Shown here one piece after another: positions 1 to 7,568 of a stretch of 64,000 bases of DNA. The position numbers were made by a program, and so were the translations under genes. Numbering within the stretch: position 1 is the stretch's first letter; every line of letters starts with the position of its first letter. The notes under the pieces are model-generated. The model made no database searches, had not been told where the DNA came from, and saw only the letters and a list, made by a program, of their open reading frames with translations. Origin of the DNA: Methylomonas rapida (lineage in GTDB: Bacteria > Pseudomonadota > Gammaproteobacteria > Methylococcales > Methylomonadaceae); the NCBI RefSeq assembly GCF_024360925.2, contig NZ_CP113517.1, positions 2,232,001 through 2,296,000 of the forward strand. The letters are read 5' to 3'.

Positions 1-2
1 TG

Positions 3-578
3 CGAACCCTGAAACGCCTGGAACCCTTACTACATAGACACGCCAAATTGAAGTGGTTGAATCTGGGTGGCGGCTACCTTTATCACAGTATTGCCGACTT
101 ACAGGTGCTGCGGGATGCGATACGTCAAATCAAGGCTACGTTTGCCGAGGACGTTTATTTGGAACCCGGTAAGGCGCTGGTCGGCAATGCGGGCTATTTG
201 ACCACGACCGTGCTGGATCGATTCGATAGCGACGGTAAACCAGTGTTGGTGCTCGATACGTCGGTCAACCATCATCCAAAGATTTTCGAATATCAACTCA
301 AGCCGGCTTTGCATCAGGAAGTGCCCAATGGCATGTGCAGCGCCATTTTGGCCGGTTCATCCTGCTTGGCCGGCGATGTGTTCGGCGAATACCGCTTCGA
401 ACGGATACCGTCAATCGGCGAAAAGCTGTTTTTTAAAGACGTCGGCGCCTATAGCCTGATCAAGGCCAGCCGTTTCAACGGTTATGCCTTGCCCGCCATT
501 TATCTCTGGCGTGACGGACGCCCCGTGCTGTTGAGAGCCGATGATTACCAGGATTATCGGCGGCAGTGGGGCATCTAG
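3..578 (+). CDS. nspC: Carboxynorspermidine decarboxylase, C-terminal part
   Basis: PLP-dependent decarboxylase of the alanine-racemase-fold group that makes norspermidine or spermidine from the carboxylated precursor; cytosolic. The reading frame is open from base 3, so the 5' end lies outside the window. Visible landmarks are LKWLNLGGGYL, EPGKALVGNAGYL and the motif GSSCLAGDVFGEYRF, whose Cys is the active-site residue contributed across the dimer interface in this family. The C-terminus FNGYALPAIYLWRDGR is also typical of NspC. The reading frame is intact to its stop and the protein looks functional. The next gene is convergent and unrelated. Family assignment is secure; substrate preference (norspermidine or spermidine branch) cannot be told from this fragment. 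Confidence 0.9.
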   Translation, partial: RTLKRLEPLLHRHAKLKWLNLGGGYLYHSIADLQVLRDAIRQIKATFAEDVYLEPGKALVGNAGYLTTTVLDRFDSDGKPVLVLDTSVNHHPKIFEYQLKPALHQEVPNGMCSAILAGSSCLAGDVFGEYRFERIPSIGEKLFFKDVGAYSLIKASRFNGYALPAIYLWRDGRPVLLRADDYQDYRRQWGI

Positions 579-652
579 GTTTTGGTTAAAATGACTGCCT
601 ATTTCCTTCTTGTCCCATGCCGGTTCGACTCGAGGATAGGTAAGTGCCGGTT

Positions 653-1246
653 TCAAGTCTGATCCTTGTCCAGCCACTGCTTGACAACCGGCGGCTGGTA
701 AGCGGCGTAGCGATCCAGCAGCGCATTCGGGTCTGTCTCCACGATCAACATGGCATGATGATGCTTTTTGACGAATTGTTCCGCCAGCACGTGATCCAAA
801 AAGGAGACGAGTGCATCGTAATAGCCCGCAACATTGAGCAGGCCGCACGGTTTGCCATGAAACCCAAGCTGCGCCCAGGTCCAAATTTCGAACAGCTCTT
901 CCAGCGTTCCTATGCCGCCAGGCAACGCAACGAAAGCATCGGAAAGCTCGGCCATCAGCATCTTGCGCTCATGCATGGATTGCGTGACATGCAATGCTGT
1001 CAGATTCGCGTGAGCAACTTCCTTATGCGCTAAAGCCTTGGGTATTATGCCGACGGCTTCACCGCCAAGTTCCAACACGCGGTCCGCCACCTTGCCCATG
1101 ATGCCAATCCCGGCACCGCCATACACCAAGCGAATGTTGCGTTTAACCAGTGACTCGGCCAGGACATGGGCGGCTTCGGTATAGGCATGGATTCGCCCCG
1201 GACTGGAACCGCAGTAAACGCATAAGCTTTTTATCATCGCTGTCAT
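653..1246 (-). CDS. LOG-family nucleoside 5'-monophosphate phosphoribohydrolase
   Basis: 197-aa protein of the LOG (Lonely Guy, YvdD-like) family, which hydrolyses cytokinin-type or other nucleoside 5'-monophosphates to base and ribose 5-phosphate. The signature PGGIGTLEELFEIWTW is present near residue 110, with the upstream CVYCGSSPG and YGGAGIGIMGKVAD segments that build the Rossmann-like pocket. Two starts are possible (MTAM or MIKSL three codons in); the longer is given. It is the last ordinary chromosomal gene before the mobile region, transcribed towards nspC. Older annotations call such proteins lysine decarboxylases, which is not supported biochemically. Confidence 0.85.
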   Translation of the reverse strand: MTAMIKSLCVYCGSSPGRIHAYTEAAHVLAESLVKRNIRLVYGGAGIGIMGKVADRVLELGGEAVGIIPKALAHKEVAHANLTALHVTQSMHERKMLMAELSDAFVALPGGIGTLEELFEIWTWAQLGFHGKPCGLLNVAGYYDALVSFLDHVLAEQFVKKHHHAMLIVETDPNALLDRYAAYQPPVVKQWLDKDQT

Positions 1247-1326
1247 CTTTTACAGGCCTCAAAATATAATTTACTCTGAAAGTCACGCGGCAACCCCAAA
1301 AACAGACTAACGACATAACAAAGTTG

Positions 1327-1368
1327 ACTTTCATTTGCCGGGGCGATGCCAAGCCTTCATGAGCGTTA
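1327..1368 (+). repeat. 42-bp direct repeat, copy 1
   Basis: Begins ACTTTCATTTGCCGGGGCGA and ends TTCATGAGCGTTA. The second copy at 1515-1556 differs at four positions. The pair sits in the junction between the LOG gene and the integrase. Function unknown. Confidence 0.7.
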
Positions 1369-1514
1369 CTCTGAAAGTCATGATGAACGAAGCGCCGAAG
1401 CACTTAGAAAAAGCCAAAGCTTTCTCACTCCAAAATCACGCGGAGGAGTGCGATTGCTTGAGCTATCGCAATGCGTGCAAATCTCCCGCTTGTTCGTTGT
1501 GCCCCGGTAGAGGT

Positions 1515-1556
1515 ACTTTCATTTGTCGGGGCGATGCAGAGCTTTCATGAGCGTTA
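1515..1556 (+). repeat. 42-bp direct repeat, copy 2
   Basis: Partner of the repeat at 1327-1368, same orientation, about 190 bp apart, four mismatches in 42. Confidence 0.7.
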
Positions 1557-2082
1557 AGTTACAGCTTACAGGAACGCGGGGCATCAAGGTAGTCAATCAC
1601 TTTAGGAATGTGTGAGAAATAAGCTCGACAATGATAGATGCGAATTCATTCGCACTGTGCAGATAAATCCGCACCTACACCGAATACTTGCATAGATTAT
1701 TTCATGTTTATTCGTTAGTGATTTTTATGAGTGCTCGTTCCAGCGAGTGTTTTGCGCTTTGTTTGGGCTATCGCAGCCAGCGAAAACCTTGCAATCAGGC
1801 TTATGGCTTAAAAAGACTTTTGCGTCTTCATTCAGGCGTTTTGTAAATTCCAACCTTGTATTTTGCCAGGCCACGGTATAATGCGGTTTTATTTTCTGCA
1901 TTAGAAAAACAATGGCGCATTATATTTATCGTCGTTTTTTGTAAAATTTAAGCCGTTGAAAAAACAGCGTTTTATTTTGCAACTGATTGAATTTAATCAA
2001 TTTTAGTTTATTTTCTGGCTTGTCGCTTCATTTCATCCGCTTGAATAAACTTCTATTTTCTTCTGATTTTAGCGTAACATTT

Positions 2083-2128
2083 GGCGTAACTTTAGTTTTA
2101 TCGGTTTTACGCCAAAAAAAGTTACGCC
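2083..2128. promoter_or_regulatory. Inverted repeat at the integrase start
   Basis: GGCGTAAC (2083-2090) and GTTACGCC (2121-2128) form an inverted pair directly before the integrase ATG; a third related half-site, AGCGTAAC, lies at 2071 and TTTTACGCC at 2105. The last arm occupies the place of a ribosome binding site. This fits integrase binding or autoregulation sites, which is inference. Confidence 0.45.
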
Positions 2129-2129
2129 A

Positions 2130-3422
2130 ATGCAATTCGATGCCCGTGCCGCAAAGGCTTTAGAGCCTGGCAGCCATTTATTATTCAGCGACTATCCCGG
2201 CTTACGCCTAACGGCCTCGCGCACCAAGCGCGCGTGGATTTACCGGTATAAAAGCCCGCTTGATGGCAAGATGCGACAAGTGACGCTGGGGGCCTGGCCG
2301 GCCATGTCATTTCCTGCGGCCATCGTCGAATGGGAAAGGCTCAGGCGTAACCGCGACGCTGGCATCGATGTCGCGCTGGAAATCAAGACCGCCCGGGCCG
2401 AGCAAAAAAATAGTCAGGTACAACAGGCCGAGCGTGTTTATACGGTCAAAATGCTGTGCGACGACTATATCGTCGGCCATATAGACCGGGCCAGAACGAA
2501 GCAAAATGCGGCCTACGTGCGCTGGCTGTTCGATGCCAAGCTGCAATCGATTTACGACATGCCGGTCGACGACGTGACGCGCCCGGTTGCGTTCGGTCTC
2601 ATCGCGGGCATGGCGGCCGATGCGCCGGTGCTGGCAAAAATCTTGCGCTGCGAACTGGGCGCGGCCTGGGATCATGGTATTGACGCCGGCACGCTCTCTG
2701 AAAATACGGTCAACTGGTGGCGGCTGATTTTGAAAAACAAGATCAGGTCGAAAGGCCGCACGCGCCTCGGCGAAAATATCGGCGAAGGCAAACGCTTTTT
2801 AAGCGATGAAGAGTTGGGGGGGCTGATCAACTGGCTGCCGAATTTTTCGCGGACCGTGGCCGATGTGCTGACGTTGTATTTGTGGACCGGCACCCGGGGT
2901 AGCGAAATCGTGGCGATGGCGGGCAGTGAAATTGCGAAAGAGGGCGGCCAGGTTTGGTGGACCATTCCGAAGGCCAAAACTAAAAACGCCCGGCATGGCA
3001 ACGCCACCGATTTGCGCGTGCCGCTGTTTGGGCGGGCGCTGGCCGTTGCGATCCGGCGCAAAGAGCTTTACGGCGACGGCTGGCTTTTCCCAAACCGAGA
3101 CCGCAGCGGGCATATCAGCCAGAACGTCATTTCCACCAAGGTCAATATCGCGCAGCCTTATGCGCCGGTGTATGGCCGGGATGTGCCGCGGCTGTCGGTC
3201 TCCGGCTGGTCGCCGCACGATCTGAGGCGCTCGGTGCGCACGCTATTGGCTAAGCTGGGGTGTCCGGATAGTGTCGGTGAGGCGATATTGGGGCACATGC
3301 CGGCCGGTATTGCCGGCGTGTATAATCGGCATCAATACGATGCGGAACGCGTGGAATGGCTGGGCAAGCTGGATTCACGCCTGGAGATATTGGCGGGGGA
3401 TTTTGCGGGTAGGGTGGAGTGA
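2130..3422 (+). CDS. int: Prophage tyrosine integrase
   Basis: 430-aa tyrosine recombinase of the P4-like type with an N-terminal arm-binding domain (LLFSDYPGLRLTASRTKRAW, about residues 18-37) and a C-terminal catalytic domain. Catalytic residues are visible: Arg in TGTRGSEI, the HxxR box in SPHDLRRSVRTLL, the histidine of ILGHM and the nucleophile tyrosine in YNRHQYDAERVEW. It would integrate and, with an excisionase, excise the element. The ATG at 2130 overlaps a GGCGTAAC/GTTACGCC inverted repeat and has no clear Shine-Dalgarno. It is the leftmost gene of the prophage and is convergent with the antirepressor gene at 3471. Length is normal and the gene looks intact. Confidence 0.92.
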   Translation: MQFDARAAKALEPGSHLLFSDYPGLRLTASRTKRAWIYRYKSPLDGKMRQVTLGAWPAMSFPAAIVEWERLRRNRDAGIDVALEIKTARAEQKNSQVQQAERVYTVKMLCDDYIVGHIDRARTKQNAAYVRWLFDAKLQSIYDMPVDDVTRPVAFGLIAGMAADAPVLAKILRCELGAAWDHGIDAGTLSENTVNWWRLILKNKIRSKGRTRLGENIGEGKRFLSDEELGGLINWLPNFSRTVADVLTLYLWTGTRGSEIVAMAGSEIAKEGGQVWWTIPKAKTKNARHGNATDLRVPLFGRALAVAIRRKELYGDGWLFPNRDRSGHISQNVISTKVNIAQPYAPVYGRDVPRLSVSGWSPHDLRRSVRTLLAKLGCPDSVGEAILGHMPAGIAGVYNRHQYDAERVEWLGKLDSRLEILAGDFAGRVE

Positions 3423-3436
3423 TGGCGTGTCTGGTT

Positions 3437-3461
3437 GTAGGGTACGCCGTGCGTACCCTAC
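3437..3461. terminator. 25-bp palindrome between convergent genes (copy 1)
   Basis: Perfect hairpin with arms GTAGGGTACGC and GCGTACCCTAC. It lies between the convergent ends of int and the BRO-N gene and can serve as a bidirectional terminator. An exact copy, inverted in its asymmetric loop, lies at 15738-15762 between another convergent pair. It may equally be a REP-like mobile palindrome. Confidence 0.6.
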
Positions 3462-3470
3462 GGCTTAGCG

Positions 3471-4295
3471 TCAGGCTTGCAACTTTTGCAAGACTTCGTC
3501 TTTTTTGATCACCAGGTAGTCGTTGCGGTTGACCAGGTCGTACCCAATACGGCCCATGTAGCCGAAAAACTCTTTTTTGTCGTAGAACGTGGTAATAGCA
3601 ATCCTATCGCCGGCATCGACAATGCCGCCTTTGATCACGTAATGTTCTCTTGGCAGCAGTTCGCCTTCTTTGGCTTGGATGGCTTCCTCGATCTTGGCTT
3701 GCAGTTCTTTATTGCTGAGGTACAGCATTTCCACGCCTTCGCCCAGGTATTCGGTTTGCCTGGCATCCAGATAAGCCATGGCTTCGTCGTATCGGCTCGC
3801 CGGCAAATCCTTGTAGCTGCCAAGCTGGAAATGATTTTGAAACCGGCTCCAGATTTCCGCGCGGATTTTGCCGCTACCGCCGCAAATGGTCACAACGCGG
3901 TTGTACAAAACGCCGATTTGGGCTTTGTTGATGGTGGGCGGCTCGGGGAGTTCGACCAGGCCGTTGCGGGGCTGGGTGTGATGTTCAAGAACGTCAAGAA
4001 CCCATTTACGGAATTCTTTGGCGACTTTTGTTCTGGATAACATGCCCAGCAGGTGGCAACCTCTCAAAGAGAAGATACGCACTTTCTGCTTACCACCTTC
4101 GGTTTCCAGCTCAACCAAGGCGGTCATGCTGTCGGTGAATTCGTCGGCGTTGCGGTCGTATAAATTGGCTATGTCAGTCGATGGATTTCTGTAACCCAAG
4201 GCACTTGCAATCTGCAAGCCCCTTAGCCAAGGCTGGCCAGAGCGGTCAACGACATTGAATTGGGTGTTTTGGAATGTTAAAGCGATTGCGTTCAT
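3471..4295 (-). CDS. Phage antirepressor, BRO-N plus ORF6C-like domain
   Basis: 274-aa protein with an N-terminal BRO-N domain (NVVDRSGQPWLRGLQIASAL, then RVIFSLRGCHLLGMLS-like segment RIFSLRGCHLLGMLSRTKVA and EFRKWVLDVL) and a middle ORF6C-like helix region (INKAQIGVLYNRVVTICGG to RYDEAMAYL). Such proteins bind DNA or repressors and help phages leave lysogeny. A short downstream region is Lys/Glu rich. The first 49 coding bases recur almost exactly at 40927-40975, where only a fragment of the gene remains beside a transposon end. It stands alone on the minus strand, convergent with int. Confidence 0.8.
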   Translation of the reverse strand: MNAIALTFQNTQFNVVDRSGQPWLRGLQIASALGYRNPSTDIANLYDRNADEFTDSMTALVELETEGGKQKVRIFSLRGCHLLGMLSRTKVAKEFRKWVLDVLEHHTQPRNGLVELPEPPTINKAQIGVLYNRVVTICGGSGKIRAEIWSRFQNHFQLGSYKDLPASRYDEAMAYLDARQTEYLGEGVEMLYLSNKELQAKIEEAIQAKEGELLPREHYVIKGGIVDAGDRIAITTFYDKKEFFGYMGRIGYDLVNRNDYLVIKKDEVLQKLQA

Positions 4296-4545
4296 GATGA
4301 ACCTCTTTTTTTGCTAAGTAGAGATTCTCCCGTAAGGGAGGCTATAGGAGCTTAGCATCTGAAAGAACAGACCCCCGGTATTGGGTATTTCCGGGAACTC
4401 CTACAGCCATTTATGACATGTTGCCGAAACAAATTTCGGGAACATAAAAACTGTAGGCATAAAAAATCCGCTGTCTATCGGGTGCGGTTTCCGTCTTTAG
4501 GGTTGCTAAGCCCTAAAAACAGAATAGCTGTCTCAATTGGTTATG

Positions 4546-4884
4546 TCAATTCGAAAAATCGCTATTGATGCGAGCAAGCAATTCTGGCGAAATTGGCCGC
4601 CGACCGCTGCCTCTCGCTATCGTTAGCGCAGTGTCGCGACAACTTGACATTAGTGTAGGTTTAATTCCACTGAGCAAATTAAGATATTCACTCATATCGC
4701 CATCGCGTTTGTAGCTATAAACATCTCCACACCATAATTGACCAAGCCATTCATAAAGCACATCGTCACTAAACCCATGAACATTAGAATTGGCTTTGAT
4801 AAATTGTATAATTGGTATTCGTTCTTTTTTTGAGAATTTATCACGAGTTGTTTTTGAGAAAAATTTAAGCGCCTTTATCTCTGT
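4546..4884 (-). pseudogene. C-terminal piece of a WYL-like gene split by IS1380
   Basis: Encodes TEIKALKFFSKTTRDKF onward to a stop at 4546. Joined across the IS (removing one TCTG target copy) it continues the frame of the fragment at 6553-6722, giving LLFEIKTEIKALKFF without a break. The combined protein has a WYL-domain-like start (see the other fragment) and an unrecognised C-terminus with GSGRRPISPELLARI. It cannot be functional in this state. The apparent ATG of this piece comes from the end of the insertion sequence. Confidence 0.7.
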
Positions 4885-6552
4885 CCTAAATCCGTGACTT
4901 AAAAGGTCATCCACGGCCGCAACGCAATGATTTAAAACGCTTATTCTGGGATAATACCGCTATTCTTCCATTCACCCGGCGAGTGATTCATGAGGCGGTT
5001 TATCCTGGAGCAATCTGAAACTGAATTTTATACCAGCCATTCTGGATTAGCCTTGGTCGGTTTATGTTTGAATCAATATGGCCAGCTCAATCAGGCGCTG
5101 GAAAAAGGTATTCCGCTACGGCACGGTATTGCTCACGCCGATATTATCAAAAGCTATATAGGCACCCTTAGCCTGGGCAAAAGCGACTTCGAAGCCATCG
5201 AAAACCATCGCGACGACGACTATTTCAAAGCCGCGCTCGCCATTCATCAAGTACCCTCCAGCGCCCGCCTCAGACAGCGGCTGGATGAACACGCCGCCGC
5301 CTTATTACCGATCATTTATCAAAGCAACCTCGATTTTCTGGCTCACGCCCAGGTGCCGGTAACGCCGTTAGCCACAGGCCATGTCGCGTTGGATATCGAT
5401 GTTTACCCCATGAACAACGAAAAAACCTGCAAAGAAGGCGTCTCCCGAACCTACAAAGGTTTTGACGGCTACGCCCCGATTGCCCTCTATCTGGGTAAAG
5501 AGGGCTGGTGTATTGGTAATGAACTGCGCGAAGGCAAGCAGCATTGCCAATACGAATTCCGCTATGCGCTGGAGCGCGGACTCGCCGCCGCGAAACGTTT
5601 GACGACTTTGCCTTTGTTGGTCCGGCTGGATGGCGGTCACGACGCGCTCGACAATCGCATCGACTTACACGAAGCCGATCAGGTCGATTTCATCATCAAA
5701 TGGAACCCGCGTAAACAAGATGCCGACGCCTGGCTGGCCTACGCCGAACAACACGGCCAGTGGACCACACCGCGCGAAGGCAAACGCGTGGCCTTGTTCA
5801 GTGTCATGGAGCAACACACTCGCAACGGTAAAACCTATACCTGTCGCCGGGTCATGCAAATCACCGAGCGCACCATCACGGCTCAAGGCCAAGCCCTCGT
5901 GCTACCGGATATCGAAATCGAAGGCTGGTGGACCAGTCTGCCGGTGGCCGATTACGACGATGCCATGGTTATTGCCCTCTATCGCGACCATGCCACCGCT
6001 GAACAATTCCACAGCGAATTCAAGACCGATCTGGATATCGAGCGCCTGCCATCCGGCAAGTTTGCCACCAACGACCTGATCATGAGCCTCAGCGCCTATA
6101 GCTACAACATCCTGCGCTGGATAGGCCTGATCGGCTTGCTGGGCGAACAAAGCCCGGTCAGGCATCCTGCCAAGCGGCGGCGTATCAAAACCGTGATCCA
6201 GGAACTGATGTATCTGGCCGCGCGACTCATCCGTAGCGGGCACCGGCTGAAGCTGCGCTTTTCACAGAGCTGTCCCGGTTTCATCGCTTTTGAATCCACC
6301 TACGCCAAACTCGCCGCCGGCTAGCGACTGATCGCTCTGCCATCGATAGCACAACGCCGCAAATTCACAGTGGCTTGGGAATCCTGCGCCTAAAGTCCAT
6401 CAAATTGAATCATGCAGGGAAAATATTCCAGATAATACGCTGCATTTCTAGCCGTTAAACTCGATTGCCCGGACCACACTTTTAAATTCAGCGAATTTTG
6501 GAAGAGTATGACGAATAAAAGGTCTGGCAATATGTGGAGTCACGGATTCAGG
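4885..6552 (+). mobile_element. IS1380-family insertion sequence, copy A (1668 bp)
   Basis: Ends are CCTAAATCCGTGAC and GTCACGGATTCAGG, inverted repeats of the IS1380 type. The target duplication is TCTG (4880-4883 and 6553-6556, with one extra T at 4884). A second copy of the same length lies inverted at 11732-13399. It interrupts a WYL-like gene. Confidence 0.85.
4990..6324 (+). CDS. IS1380-family transposase (copy A)
   Basis: 444-aa DDE transposase. The first catalytic Asp lies in HVALDIDVYPMN, followed by YKGFDGYAPIALYLG; the second is in LLVRLDGGHDALD; the downstream catalytic Glu region is HATAEQFHSEFKTDLDIERL. Length and element size (1.67 kb) match IS1380. It differs from copy B at two residues seen (MRRF against MKRF; HAAALL against HADALL), so both copies look intact and transposition was recent. 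Confidence 0.9.
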   Translation: MRRFILEQSETEFYTSHSGLALVGLCLNQYGQLNQALEKGIPLRHGIAHADIIKSYIGTLSLGKSDFEAIENHRDDDYFKAALAIHQVPSSARLRQRLDEHAAALLPIIYQSNLDFLAHAQVPVTPLATGHVALDIDVYPMNNEKTCKEGVSRTYKGFDGYAPIALYLGKEGWCIGNELREGKQHCQYEFRYALERGLAAAKRLTTLPLLVRLDGGHDALDNRIDLHEADQVDFIIKWNPRKQDADAWLAYAEQHGQWTTPREGKRVALFSVMEQHTRNGKTYTCRRVMQITERTITAQGQALVLPDIEIEGWWTSLPVADYDDAMVIALYRDHATAEQFHSEFKTDLDIERLPSGKFATNDLIMSLSAYSYNILRWIGLIGLLGEQSPVRHPAKRRRIKTVIQELMYLAARLIRSGHRLKLRFSQSCPGFIAFESTYAKLAAG

Positions 6553-6722
6553 TCTGTTTTAATCTCAAATAACAAAATATCTAAAGTTTCTTCATCCTTC
6601 ATTAGATCACCACATAAATCAACAACTCTAACTGATTTTCCCGTAGATACGTTGACCATATCGCCAACGATGCGATCAATCGAGAATGTCCGTATCTCGT
6701 TGCGCAGGTGGCAAAACGCTTC
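6553..6722 (-). pseudogene. WYL-domain fragment, upstream piece of the split gene
   Basis: Reads IYLEAFCHLRNEIRTFSIDR followed by IVGDMVNV and ends LLFEIKT at the IS1380 junction. LEAFCHLRNEIRTFSIDRI is the hallmark of WYL domains, ligand-binding modules of transcription regulators and defence proteins. An in-frame TAA just upstream shows that the N-terminal part is already lost, so the gene was truncated by HicAB-side sequence and then split by the IS. Confidence 0.65.
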
Positions 6723-6788
6723 CAAATAGATACTTTACTGGTAGGTGTCAAACATTGCGCAAAAACAAAACACTTCTGTATCGTTTTA

Positions 6789-6816
6789 TTGACAAACACA
6801 ACATAAGTGTTATTAT
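6789..6816 (+). promoter_or_regulatory. hicA promoter with operator-like inverted repeat
   Basis: TTGACA (6789-6794) and TATTAT (6811-6816), spacer 16. The spacer holds AACAC/GTGTT arms (6795-6811), a likely HicB operator. The -10 ends only 7 nt before the hicA ATG at 6824, so the transcript would be leaderless or nearly so. Confidence 0.65.
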
Positions 6817-6823
6817 TTTACAC

Positions 6824-7006
6824 ATGAACTCGAAACAATTCAAAAAATGGCTGGAGCAGCAGGGCGCAACCTTCCAAGAGGGCAAGGGCTCTCATTTGAA
6901 AGTATTCCTGAACGGCAAGCAGTCAATCCTACCGATGCACAACTCCGACTTGAAAACAGGCACGGTGGAAGGCATCAAAAAACAACTCGGACTGAAAGGA
7001 AAATAA
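6824..7006 (+). CDS. hicA: HicA-family toxin (mRNA interferase)
   Basis: 60-aa HicA/YcfA protein with a small double-stranded-RNA-binding-like fold: KQFKKWLEQQGATFQEGKGS followed by HLKV, where the His after GKGSH is the catalytic residue of the family. It cleaves mRNA and is neutralised by HicB. The start was set at MNSKQF because the promoter lies immediately upstream; a longer open frame upstream is not supported. Only 2 bp separate it from hicB. The module stands between a wrecked WYL gene and a REP/IS4 insertion, so it is an accessory addiction module of the prophage region. Confidence 0.85.
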   Translation: MNSKQFKKWLEQQGATFQEGKGSHLKVFLNGKQSILPMHNSDLKTGTVEGIKKQLGLKGK

Positions 7007-7008
7007 CC

Positions 7009-7425
7009 ATGTTTGCTTATCCCGTTATGCTTGAATCGCAGCCTGAAGGCGGTTTTGTTGTCACGTTTCCGGACATTCCAGAAGCTATCACCCAGGGCGA
7101 AGATGTGGAAGATGCCTTGAATCATGCGGTTGACGCGCTGGAAACCGCCTTGTCTTTTTACGTGGACGACCGCAAGCCTTTACCAGTACCGTCCACCCGT
7201 GATGATTTGCCCACTGTGCGGCCATCTGCTTTGGAAAGCATCAAGCTGGCGATTTACCAGGAAATGCTGAATCAAGGCGTGCGCAAAGCCGAATTGGCCC
7301 GCCGCTTGGGCTGGAAAGCGCCGCAAGTGGATAGGCTGTTTGATTTAGGGCACGCTTCGCGACTGGATCAACTGGAGTCTGCAGCCAAGGCATTGGGGCG
7401 TCATATTGATGTTAGTCTGGCGTAA
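7009..7425 (+). CDS. hicB: HicB-family antitoxin with C-terminal HTH
   Basis: 138 aa. N-terminal partially degraded RNase-H-like domain (MFAYPVMLESQPEGGFVVTF, PDIPEAITQGEDVEDAL) that binds HicA, then a helix-turn-helix domain (RKAELARRLGWKAPQVDRL) that binds the operator. Cotranscribed with hicA. The HTH-type C-terminus differs from the ribbon-helix-helix type in the second HicAB of this window, so the two antitoxins are unlikely to cross-neutralise. Intact. Confidence 0.87.
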   Translation: MFAYPVMLESQPEGGFVVTFPDIPEAITQGEDVEDALNHAVDALETALSFYVDDRKPLPVPSTRDDLPTVRPSALESIKLAIYQEMLNQGVRKAELARRLGWKAPQVDRLFDLGHASRLDQLESAAKALGRHIDVSLA

Positions 7426-7568
7426 GCGGGCTATTTCACTGGCTGAACTGTCTCGCCGATGCGGCGGTAAACTCGCTCGGTGATGGACTTGTCGGTTTCT
7501 CGTTCCCACGCTCCAGCGTGGGAATGCATATCGGTCTTCCGCGTCGCATGGATTCCCACGGCGGACCG

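Larger units (their letters stand above)
1247..2129. other. 883-bp non-coding junction between chromosome and prophage
   Basis: No convincing gene is seen on either strand. The stretch turns AT-rich towards the integrase. It contains a 42-bp direct repeat (listed separately), a shorter repeat TTACTCTGAAAGTCA at 1271 and 1366, and a promoter-like TTGTAT/TATAAT pair (1856-1861 and 1877-1882, spacer only 15). It would be the natural place for an attachment site, but no tRNA gene or second att copy was recognised inside the window. Confidence 0.5.

Noticed and set aside
1247..2129. tRNA or CRISPR at the integration junction
   Set aside because: No cloverleaf or regular repeat-spacer pattern was found on either strand.
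3477..4040. 187-aa plus-strand frame opposite the BRO-N gene
   Set aside because: Antisense shadow; the minus-strand product has clear BRO-N and ORF6C features.
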